DNA of 5,956 bases from Opitutales bacterium UBA2995 (GTDB taxonomy: Bacteria; Verrucomicrobiota; Verrucomicrobiia; Opitutales; UBA2995), in the NCBI GenBank assembly GCA_002346535.1, contig DDZZ01000036.1, positions 1-5,956 on the forward strand, given 5' to 3'. Of the stretch, positions 1 to 5,956 are shown piece by piece; within the stretch, counting starts at the first letter, position 1, and every line of letters starts with the position of its first letter. The translations under genes were made by a program, and so were the position numbers. The notes under the pieces are model-generated. The model had not been told where the DNA came from. It saw only the letters and a list, made by a program, of their open reading frames with translations, and searched no databases.

Positions 1-1
1 T

Positions 2-88
2 TTTCTGAAACGTGCCCGAGTGACCCAGCACCTTTTTGGAGATGCGCCCTACCATAGAAATCGCTACGCTCTTTTAGGCGGCTATTGA
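2..88 (+). CDS. Possible C-terminal tail of an unrecognised protein (cut by window edge)
   Basis: The second reading frame is open from the left edge to a TGA at 86-88 and gives 28 residues ending in HRNRYALLGGY. Of the other two + strand frames, one stops at once (TGA at 6-8) and the other at 55-57, so this is the longest one open from the edge. The residue mix (basic, aromatic, a Gly-Gly-Tyr end) reads like a genuine protein C-terminus, but I cannot assign a family. A piece this short could also be open by chance. The next gene starts 117 bp downstream, after an AT-rich gap with no clear terminator. Confidence 0.4.
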   Translation, partial: FLKRARVTQHLFGDAPYHRNRYALLGGY

Positions 89-146
89 AAAAGAAACGCA
101 ACTACGCAGTCCCGCTACAAAAAACACATTTCAATCTTTTTATTGC

Positions 147-174
147 AATGAATTTGATAATCTAGTCATTCATT
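147..174. promoter_or_regulatory. Inverted repeat AATGAAT-N14-ATTCATT, candidate operator/promoter region
   Basis: A perfect 7-bp inverted repeat (arms 147-153 and 168-174) lies in the AT-rich stretch 32 bp before the start codon at 206. A GATAAT hexamer at 156-161, resembling a -10 box, sits between the arms, but no good -35 box is found at the usual distance. AATGAAT/ATTCATT-type palindromes are known as binding sites of several TetR-family regulators of acyl-CoA and fatty-acid genes, though their arms are usually closer than 14 bp. In DNA this AT-rich a 7-bp repeat can occur by chance, so the call is tentative. Confidence 0.25.
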
Positions 175-205
175 ATTTTTAACTTTTGATCGAGAAAGGA
201 AAGAG

Positions 206-973
206 ATGTCCCTGCGACTGAGACAAATTTGTTTAGTAGCTTATCAACTCGAACCTGTGATTGAAACCCTGACGGCTGTCTTCGGTCTTGCCGTAGGGCA
301 CCGGGATCCTGGTTTGGATATATTCGGTTTAGAAAACGCGATCTTGCCGGTGGGCAACTCCTTTTTGGAGGTGGTGGCTCCGATCCAAGAGCAAACGGCG
401 GCAGAACGTTATCTCAAACGCCGAAAGGGAAACGGGGGCTATATGGTGATCACACAATGTGATGACCTCCAGCCCCGACAACAGCATGTGGAAAAGCTGG
501 GGATTCGGTTGGTTCATCAAATGGATTATGAGGGGTTCCAAGGTTTTCAAATGCACCCTCAGGACACGGGAGGAGCAATTTTTGAAATCGATTGGAATGA
601 AGGATTTGAGCAACCCGATGGTCCCTGGTGGCCGGCAGGAGGAACCAATTGGAAGGCTAGTAAGCGGACCGAGGTGGTATCGGCTTTTCAATCCGTTGAA
701 CTACAAAGTGAGGATCCCCTCAAACTGTCCCAGCGTTGGAGCGAAATTGCTCAAATCCCCTTGGGAACCAACGATCAGGGACAACCGCTCCTCCCTTTTG
801 AAAATGCGACCCTCCGTTTTGTGAAAGCCTCCGATGGAAGAGGAGAAGGCCTCGGAGGGATTGATCTCAAGGTTGTCAACCAAGAACACGTATTGCGTCA
901 TGCAGAACAACAGGGGTGTTCCATTGAAGGAAATCAGGTCACCGTGTGTGGGATCCGGTTTGGATTAGTGTAA
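206..973 (+). CDS. VOC superfamily (glyoxalase/bleomycin-resistance fold) protein
   Basis: This 255-residue protein starts at an ATG preceded by GAAAGGA at 194-200, five bases upstream. It has the look of a vicinal-oxygen-chelate protein of the glyoxalase-like type. Residues 3-60 form a first module with an opening strand (LRQICLVA) and a later strand carrying E55 (SFLEVVAP). Residues 77-130 form a second module ending in HPQDTGG (H117) and IFEIDW (E127). The last ~100 residues look like a further, more divergent module. VOC enzymes bind a divalent metal with His/Glu/Gln ligands; E55, H117 and E127 are plausible ligands. The first-strand position that is usually His appears to be Q7. No signal peptide or membrane segment is visible, so it is probably cytoplasmic. 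The substrate cannot be told: isomerase, dioxygenase, lyase and binding roles all occur in this fold. It precedes the oxidoreductase gene by 65 bp on the same strand with no terminator between, which suggests co-transcription. Confidence 0.82.
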   Translation: MSLRLRQICLVAYQLEPVIETLTAVFGLAVGHRDPGLDIFGLENAILPVGNSFLEVVAPIQEQTAAERYLKRRKGNGGYMVITQCDDLQPRQQHVEKLGIRLVHQMDYEGFQGFQMHPQDTGGAIFEIDWNEGFEQPDGPWWPAGGTNWKASKRTEVVSAFQSVELQSEDPLKLSQRWSEIAQIPLGTNDQGQPLLPFENATLRFVKASDGRGEGLGGIDLKVVNQEHVLRHAEQQGCSIEGNQVTVCGIRFGLV

Positions 974-1038
974 GCGAGCCCTCAATCCACAATTATTTAA
1001 ATTAAGTAAATGTTTCTATTTTTTGATGGGGGAACCCA

Positions 1039-4000
1039 ATGAGACCTTCCGAATTTAATTTTTTAGACCGCTACAATGTTTTAGCAGGACAAGTCATTTT
1101 AAATGGAATCCAGGCGTTGGTTCGGATTCCCATAGATCAAACCCGGAAAGATCGAAAAGATGGGATTCGGATCGGCACCTATGTCACAGGATATCAAGGA
1201 TCGCCTTTAGGCACGGTGGAAACGCATTTCAAGCAGGTGCCCTCTTTGCTGAACGAGTATCGCATCCATTTTCAATCAGGGATCAATGAAGATCTTGCCG
1301 CAACTGCGCTCAATGGCACCCAAATGATCGAAGTGATGCCTCATGCGGAATACGATGGCGTTTTGGGAATGTGGTATGGGAAAGGCCCGGGAGTGGACAG
1401 AACCGGAGACGCTTTTCGCCATGGAATTATTACCGGTACCAGCAAATACGGCGCTGTGCTCACACTAGCAGGGGACGATCCTTCTTGTAAAAGTTCAACG
1501 GTGCCTAGTGATACGACTCCTGGATTGTATGATTTGAATATGCCTGTTTTGTTTCCTGGCAATCAGCAAGATGTCTTAGAATTGGGATTGAAAGGGGTGG
1601 GGCTTTCCCGTTACACAGGATTGTGGACTGGAGTGAAAATTGTGACGGATGTGGCAGACAGTGGTTCCATTGTCGAAGTTTATCCGGAACAATCCCAGCA
1701 ACTCATCCCCGAATTGGAAATCAATGGCAAACCTTTTGAGAAGAAGCAGAACTTGCTGCTGGTGGCCGCAGCAAGTTTGGAGGCAGAACGGATAATTTTT
1801 TATGACAAGATGGCAGCAGTCAAAGCATACGCCTATGAAAATGAGATCGACAAAATCATGGTTCGCTCCGAAAACGACCGCATTGGGATAGTTTCTTTTG
1901 GAAAAAGTTATTATGACCTCCGCGAAGCTTTGGGGGTTTTAGGGATGGACGATGAAGCCCTACGGCATGCGGGAATCCGCCTCTATAAAATGGGAATGAT
2001 CGCCCCTGTCGAGCCGAAGCGATTGTGTGAATTTGCGGAAGGTTTGGAAGAAATTGTGGTGGTTGAAGAAAAGCGGGGATTCACTGAAATGCTGATCCGC
2101 AATGAACTCTATAATCTTCCTCAACGTCCCAAAATTTATGGCAAAAAAGATGATCAAGGGCAGATATTGTTTCATGCCCAGAGTGAACTCAAAGTGAGCA
2201 CCATTGCCATCGCCTTGGCCAAATTTTTATCGGATCGCTACCCAGGCATGAATTTGCCTGCCAGAGCAAACAAAATGGAAGAAATCCAGGGACGCACATA
2301 TGATGAAGTGATGACCCGTCTGCCCTACTTTTGCAGCGGATGTCCCCACAATTCCTCCACAGTGAATCCCGAAGGAGAAATTGGCGGCGCCGGCATCGGT
2401 TGCCATGGAATGGCTACATGGATGGACCGGGGTTTGGCCTTCATGACCCATATGGGTGGAGAGGGTTCTAATTGGATTGGGATGTCGCCTTTTACGGAGA
2501 AAGAACATTTTTTCCAGAATGTCGGGGATGGAACCTATTTTCATTCTGCAAGCAAATCCGTAGAAGCCTGTGTGGCCAGTGGCGTGAACATCACTTATAA
2601 GATTTTATACAATGCGGCTGTCGCTATGACTGGAGGGCAGGCAGTCAAAGGGGGATTGGACCCCATTTCTCTGGCCAAAAAGCTAGAATGTGAAGGGGTG
2701 AAGAAAATCACCATTGTCACCGAACTGCCGGAGAAGTATCCTCAAAAAAAGATCAATGACAATATCAAAGTGGTTCACAAATCCAAATACCCTCAGTCCG
2801 TTGCAGAATTGAAGCACATCAAAGGGGTGACCGCCCTCATCTATGACCAACAATGTGCCGCTGAAAAACGTCGAGATCGCAAACGAGGTATACTTGCAAT
2901 CCCACGCAAACGAGTCTTGATCAATGAGGCGGTGTGCGAAGGTTGTGGCGATTGTGGCGTCAAATCCAATTGCCTTTCGGTCACTCCTGTCCAAACCGAA
3001 TATGGACGCAAAACCCAAATCCACCAATCTTCCTGTAACTACGACTATTCTTGCTTGAAAGGGGATTGTCCTTCTTTCATGACTGTCGAACTGGAAGCAG
3101 GGGCTGAACGAATCACCAAACCGGTGACGATTCTGAAAATCGAAAATGACGAACTCCCCGAGCCTAAAATACTCGCTGATTCTAAAAACCCCTACCGTAT
3201 CTTGATGGTTGGAATTGGAGGCACCGGAGTGGTGACGGTCAGTGCAATTGTGGTGGCAGCGGCTCACTTGGAAGGCAAATATGCCCAGCACTTGGAGCAA
3301 ACCGGTTTGGCTCAAAAAGGAGGAGCAGTGACGGCGAACATCAGCCTTTGTGATGAGCCTTATGAGTCCGCTTTCCGTATTCCTTCAGGGCAATCCGATT
3401 TACTCCTCGCTTTTGATTTCTTAGCCTCAGTGGCGCAGGATAATTTGGATCGAATTGATGCCAGCCGCACTACGGCGATTGTCAACTCTCACCAAACGGA
3501 TACGGCTTTCACGGTGACCGACATCAACACGCATTTTCCCAAACATGCGTATCTGGAACATCAATTGGAACGCCACACCAAGGGAGAGCAAAACGTCTAT
3601 CTCGATGCCAATAAAATTTCTGAAATCCTTTTTGCCAATGAACAATCCAACAACGTTTTCATGTTGGGGGTCGCCTACCAATCCGGAAGAATTCCTTTAG
3701 AAGCCAAAAGTATTGAAGCGGCCATCAAAGGGAACGGAGTTTCGGTAGAACGGAACATCAATGCCTTCCGTTGGGGAAGAAAATTTGCCTTAGATCCTGA
3801 AAAGGCCATGCAGCCCCTCATTCAAGATTCTCCAGCCAAAGAATCTCCTCGAGAAATCGCTTTGAACAAAGTGAAGAAATTTTCTAGCGGCAAAGTTTCG
3901 GCAATGGAAAAATTAGCGGCCGAATTTCCTGGCAACGAGACATTGCATAGCATCCTTTATCCTCGCGTCTCGGATTTGATGCTGTTTCAAAATGTGAAGT

Positions 4001-4635
4001 ATGCTCGACGTTACTTGGATTTTGTAAAAAAAACCTATCAAGACGAAATTCGTAAAATCCCCGGCGACGATACCCTTTTCACTGAAACAGTCGCCCGCTG
4101 GCTTTTCAAATTGATGGCCTACAAAGATGAGTATGAAATCGCTCGTCTGTGGATACAAGACCCTGCGGTGGAAAATGCGAAAAATTCTTACCAAGGCGAA
4201 GTGAAGGTTTCTCTCCACCTCCATCCTCCGATCCTGCGAAAATGGGGGCTGCAGAATAAACTTAAGTTGGGTCCCTGGATCTTTCCCTGGATGGAAATGT
4301 TGGCCCGCTTCAAATTTTTACGCGGAACCCCCCTGGATCTCTTTGGACGTCCCGAATTGCGACGAACTGAAGCGAAATTGATGGCTTGGTATGAAGGCTT
4401 GATCGACCAAATGCTTCCCAAACTCAATGCGGAAAACTTACAAAGCGCCCTCGTCATCGCCTCGCTACCGGACAACATTCGAGGCTATGAAGAGATCAAG
4501 ATGAAAAATGTTCACAAAACTAAAAAGGAAGCGGAAGAGAAGTTGAGCAGCTATCTCTCCCCTGAACCAAACCCGCAAGCAACAACTCAAACGGATTTCG
4601 CCACTCCTCAAATTCGGAAGCGGATCACAGTTTGA
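1039..4635 (+). CDS. Indolepyruvate (2-oxoacid):ferredoxin oxidoreductase, fused single-chain form
   Basis: This cytoplasmic enzyme family uses thiamine diphosphate (TPP) and iron-sulfur clusters to convert aryl 2-oxoacids plus CoA to acyl-CoA, CO2 and reduced ferredoxin. The archaeal enzyme is split into IorA and IorB; this protein joins both, as in many proteobacteria, and its 1198 residues fit the fused family (roughly 1150-1200). Domains in order: an N-terminal TPP pyrimidine-type domain with GYQGSPLG (51-58) and GINED (81-85); a TPP-binding domain with CSGCPHN (432-438), GIGCHGM (452-458) and a GDG (496-498) followed by N525; an iron-sulfur segment with C633, C636, C639, C645, C666, C672 and C677; an IorB/gamma-like domain starting at GIGGTG (725-730); and a C-terminal DUF6537-like region from about 940. 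The last ~25 residues (1174-1198) are a Pro/Gln/Thr-rich tail that seems additional to the family. The ATG follows GGGGGA at 1028-1033. The true substrate (indolepyruvate, phenylpyruvate or other) is not readable from sequence. Confidence 0.96.
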   Translation: MRPSEFNFLDRYNVLAGQVILNGIQALVRIPIDQTRKDRKDGIRIGTYVTGYQGSPLGTVETHFKQVPSLLNEYRIHFQSGINEDLAATALNGTQMIEVMPHAEYDGVLGMWYGKGPGVDRTGDAFRHGIITGTSKYGAVLTLAGDDPSCKSSTVPSDTTPGLYDLNMPVLFPGNQQDVLELGLKGVGLSRYTGLWTGVKIVTDVADSGSIVEVYPEQSQQLIPELEINGKPFEKKQNLLLVAAASLEAERIIFYDKMAAVKAYAYENEIDKIMVRSENDRIGIVSFGKSYYDLREALGVLGMDDEALRHAGIRLYKMGMIAPVEPKRLCEFAEGLEEIVVVEEKRGFTEMLIRNELYNLPQRPKIYGKKDDQGQILFHAQSELKVSTIAIALAKFLSDRYPGMNLPARANKMEEIQGRTYDEVMTRLPYFCSGCPHNSSTVNPEGEIGGAGIGCHGMATWMDRGLAFMTHMGGEGSNWIGMSPFTEKEHFFQNVGDGTYFHSASKSVEACVASGVNITYKILYNAAVAMTGGQAVKGGLDPISLAKKLECEGVKKITIVTELPEKYPQKKINDNIKVVHKSKYPQSVAELKHIKGVTALIYDQQCAAEKRRDRKRGILAIPRKRVLINEAVCEGCGDCGVKSNCLSVTPVQTEYGRKTQIHQSSCNYDYSCLKGDCPSFMTVELEAGAERITKPVTILKIENDELPEPKILADSKNPYRILMVGIGGTGVVTVSAIVVAAAHLEGKYAQHLEQTGLAQKGGAVTANISLCDEPYESAFRIPSGQSDLLLAFDFLASVAQDNLDRIDASRTTAIVNSHQTDTAFTVTDINTHFPKHAYLEHQLERHTKGEQNVYLDANKISEILFANEQSNNVFMLGVAYQSGRIPLEAKSIEAAIKGNGVSVERNINAFRWGRKFALDPEKAMQPLIQDSPAKESPREIALNKVKKFSSGKVSAMEKLAAEFPGNETLHSILYPRVSDLMLFQNVKYARRYLDFVKKTYQDEIRKIPGDDTLFTETVARWLFKLMAYKDEYEIARLWIQDPAVENAKNSYQGEVKVSLHLHPPILRKWGLQNKLKLGPWIFPWMEMLARFKFLRGTPLDLFGRPELRRTEAKLMAWYEGLIDQMLPKLNAENLQSALVIASLPDNIRGYEEIKMKNVHKTKKEAEEKLSSYLSPEPNPQATTQTDFATPQIRKRITV

Positions 4636-4641
4636 GTAATA

Positions 4642-4695
4642 ATGATCAGCACCCAGGAGCTGGAATTAGACACTGAAGGATTTGTACAACCCTAG
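4642..4695 (+). other. 17-codon mini-ORF, possible gene remnant between oxidoreductase and SDR
   Basis: An ATG six bases after the oxidoreductase stop opens a 17-residue frame ending in TAG. Its second half (LELDTEGFVQP) resembles the opening of TusE/DsrC-type sulfur-carrier proteins, which often begin with an ELDxEGF-like stretch, but the frame stops just where the family would continue. No ribosome-binding site precedes the ATG. The TAG overlaps the AGGAG (4694-4698) that serves the next gene start. It may be a remnant, a short leader, or chance; the resemblance rests on a handful of residues. Confidence 0.15.
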
Positions 4696-4705
4696 GAGCA
4701 AAGCG

Positions 4706-5308
4706 ATGGACTTGAATCTGAAAGGAAGGACGGCTTTAGTAACCGGTGCGTCAAAAGGCATTGGTTTTCACACGGCTTTGCGGTTTGCCCAGGAAGGTTG
4801 TCATGTGTATCTGTCGCGAGAACCGGTGCCGATCTTGCGGATGCGGCGTCTCGAATAAGCGCACAGGTGGATTCGAGCGTGCAGGTACGCTTTCACTCGT
4901 TTGACTTGAGCCAAAGCCCGGACGTCGATGCCATGATTGCTACTTGCGATCCGTTCGACATTCTCGTCAACAACGCAGGTGCTATTCCTGGGGGTAGTCT
5001 GGAAGAGGTTGATGGGCCTCACCCGGGCCCTGGGCGGTGCGAGCCTTCAGGATGACATTCGCGTCGTTGGCGTCAATCCCGGCCCGATCATGACGGATCG
5101 ACTGGTCGGCGGGCTGCAGGTTCAAGCGGAGAAAAGATTTGGCGATGCTTCTCGCTGGCGCGAGTGCATGGACGGTTATCCGACGCTGGGTCAAGAGCCG
5201 GGTCAACCGCAACACATCGCGGATATGGTGGCTTTTCTAGCCTCCTATCTATCGGCATACACCACCGGCACGATCATCACCATCGATGGTGGGCACATGG
5301 GCCGCTAA
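4706..5308 (+). pseudogene. Short-chain dehydrogenase/reductase (SDR) pseudogene: frameshift plus internal deletion
   Basis: Classical SDRs are NAD(P)-dependent oxidoreductases of about 250-265 residues. Here the parts lie in different frames. The ATG at 4706 follows AGGAG (4694-4698) with a 7-base gap and opens the cofactor-binding start, VTGASKGIG at residues 12-20. That frame runs into TAA at 4856-4858. From about 4811-4816 the protein continues in another frame (ARTGADLADAAS), as if one base were lost, through DILVNNAG (NNAG codons 4969-4980) to GSLEEVD. At about 5009-5014 it jumps back to the first frame with LMGLTRALGGAS, NPGP (5075-5086) and the C-terminal TIITIDGG. Together the pieces give about 200 residues. 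The missing ~60 should contain the catalytic Ser and the YxxxK motif, so no active enzyme can be made. GC content in the middle and 3' part (57-67% in sampled lines) is well above the flanking intact genes. A frameshift alone could be a sequencing error, but the deletion would remain. Confidence 0.86.
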
Positions 5309-5472
5309 AGCGTACAGGTCCGCCAGATGATTGGCGAAGTCGCCGATCCGCAACCGATCCAACACCGTTAACCGAAGAACACCAAATTCAGTCGGTAATC
5401 GAGGGTCTTCTGGGTACATTTCTCCATTTGTCTATTTCAGCATCTCGGCGGAGACGTTAACGCATTCAAGAA
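5309..5472. other. Intergenic stretch with no convincing gene
   Basis: After the SDR stop no + strand frame matches a family I know. Two overlapping small stem-loops are visible: CGCCA/TGGCG (5321-5325 with 5332-5336) and GGCG/CGCC (5333-5336 with 5341-5344). They share bases, so they exclude each other, and neither is followed by a T-run, so they are not intrinsic terminators. The stretch probably belongs to the same decayed GC-rich zone as the pieces on either side. Confidence 0.4.
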
Positions 5473-5634
5473 ATGCCGGTTTTGATATATCGGATGAGTG
5501 AGGTAGCGGGCGTTGCGGTTGACAGTCGCGACCGGGTCTACGTCTTCAACCGGGGCGAGCACCCGGTCATCGTCTTCGACAAGGAGGGCAAATTCCTGAA
5601 CGCCTGGGGCGGGTATATCGTGTCGCTGGCCTGA
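5473..5634 (+). pseudogene. Truncated NHL/six-bladed beta-propeller protein fragment
   Basis: A 53-residue frame contains VAGVAVDSRDRVYVFNRG, then HPVIVFDKEGKF and LNAWGG. This matches the repeat grammar of NHL-type propellers (GVAVDSxGRVYVxD...VxVFDxxGxFLxxWG), and the N-R-G-E-H-P variant is typical of the first blade of bacterial proteins annotated as peptidyl-glycine alpha-amidating-monooxygenase-like. Such proteins have several blades and are usually near 300 residues; here there is about one. After WGG the sequence becomes YIVSLA and stops, which does not fit the family, so the gene is cut off at that point. Starts at 5473 or at the inner ATG 5494 are possible; neither has a strong ribosome-binding site. 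GC is about 65% in one sampled line. A short genuine protein is less likely than a gene remnant. Confidence 0.62.
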
Positions 5635-5812
5635 ATCTCGAAAAATCACGGGAAGGGACTAAAGCCCAGGAAAAGAAAAATGGAAAAACGCCAACCGAAC
5701 TTTAAAGGGCGCGAACCTTACTGGGTGGAAATGCGATTCGTGATTGTTTGAGCTATTAGAGGATTCAAAATGGTTAATTTTTAAGAAACCCTGATCACTT
5801 AGAAGGAGGATT
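5635..5812. other. Intergenic region upstream of the acyl-CoA dehydrogenase
   Basis: This gap returns to lower GC toward its right end. It holds one 23-codon frame (5680-5751, starting MEKRQPNFKGREPYW) with a weak AGGA eight bases upstream; I recognise no family and do not call it a gene. No clear -35/-10 pair or terminator hairpin is visible. A strong AAGGAGGA at 5803-5810 belongs to the following gene. Confidence 0.4.
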
Positions 5813-5956
5813 ATGAACAATTTGCAAATATCAGACGACTATCAACCGGTTTTGGAACACGTCAAATCTTTCATCAAAGAAAAAATTGAACCAATGGAGG
5901 AAGAATTCCACAGCGAAGTTGGCAAAGATGGCGACCGTTGGCAGTATACAGCGCGG
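5813..5956 (+). CDS. Acyl-CoA dehydrogenase, N-terminal part (cut by window edge)
   Basis: Only the first 48 codons are inside the window. They read as an N-terminal acyl-CoA dehydrogenase helix pair: VLEHVKSFIKEKIEPMEEEF followed by EVGKDGDRWQYTAR. The I-x-P-x-E-E-E and EVGKxGDRW pattern is typical of a subgroup of bacterial FAD-dependent acyl-CoA dehydrogenases of about 400 residues, which introduce a 2,3-double bond into acyl-CoA thioesters and pass electrons to an electron-transfer flavoprotein. The FAD-binding and catalytic parts lie outside the window, so substrate range cannot be judged. The ATG follows a near-perfect AAGGAGGA (5803-5810) at short spacing. Codon and base composition (about 37% GC in one full line) match the oxidoreductase and not the GC-rich zone just upstream. 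Confidence 0.88.
   Translation, partial: MNNLQISDDYQPVLEHVKSFIKEKIEPMEEEFHSEVGKDGDRWQYTAR

Noticed and set aside
2683..3315. Minus-strand frame of 210 codons inside the oxidoreductase gene
   Set aside because: It lies opposite well-conserved iron-sulfur and GIGGTG coding sequence and has no recognisable domain; it is a shadow frame.
4653..4663. CCAG-gag-CTGG hairpin just after the oxidoreductase stop, as a terminator
   Set aside because: The stem is only 4 bp and no T-run follows.
4741..4829. Nine-base direct repeat AACCGGTGC at 4741 and 4821 as a target-site duplication
   Set aside because: Both copies lie within SDR coding sequence that continues between them, so no element is inserted there.
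5321..5344. Overlapping stem-loops after the SDR pseudogene as a terminator or attenuator
   Set aside because: Stems are 4-5 bp, there is no T-run, and there is no leader peptide or intact downstream gene close by to regulate.
5249..5419. A 56-codon minus-strand frame (start MYPEDPRLP, includes DRLRIGDFANHL) after a GGAGAA-like site
   Set aside because: It reads a little like a real protein, but it overlaps the SDR C-terminus in antisense, ends in unlikely sequence and matches no family I know. Long open frames opposite GC-rich coding sequence are common.
5680..5751. 23-codon frame MEKRQPNFKGREPYW... as a small gene
   Set aside because: The ribosome-binding site is weak, no family is recognised, and frames of this length are expected by chance.

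Overview
The window is a bacterial, single-direction stretch: every gene I can support lies on the + strand. Two intact genes, one gene start cut by the right edge and one possible gene tail cut by the left edge are recognisable. Between the intact genes and the right edge lies a zone of broken genes. The fused indolepyruvate oxidoreductase type, Shine-Dalgarno sites and normal TGA stops fit a Gram-negative, proteobacteria-like heterotroph, but nothing here fixes the taxon. Hand-counted 60-base lines inside the intact genes run from about 37% to 52% GC.

Layout: 2-88 is the possible tail of an unrecognised gene. 89-205 is AT-rich and holds a 7+7 inverted repeat that may be an operator. 206-973 encodes a VOC/glyoxalase-fold protein. 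1039-4635 encodes a single-chain indolepyruvate (2-oxoacid):ferredoxin oxidoreductase of 1198 residues. 4636-4705 holds only a 17-codon mini-ORF. 4706-5308 is a short-chain dehydrogenase (SDR) pseudogene with one frameshift and one internal deletion. 5309-5472 has no convincing gene. 5473-5634 is a fragment that looks like the start of an NHL-type beta-propeller protein. 5635-5812 is non-coding as far as I can see. 5813 to the edge is the start of an acyl-CoA dehydrogenase.

How the genes may work together (inference): the oxidoreductase converts aryl- or related 2-oxoacids to acyl-CoA plus CO2 and reduced ferredoxin, and an acyl-CoA dehydrogenase could act on acyl-CoA substrates. The VOC protein is 65 bp upstream of the oxidoreductase in the same direction and may be co-transcribed. 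The SDR could once have supplied a hydroxyacyl/ketone redox step but now lacks its catalytic residues.

The most notable signal is the GC-rich zone at about 4800-5635 (57-67% GC in four sampled lines). It contains two truncated or broken genes between lower-GC intact genes and looks like decayed, perhaps acquired, DNA. I found no mobile element, CRISPR array, RNA gene or clear terminator, and no evidence of a new biological system.
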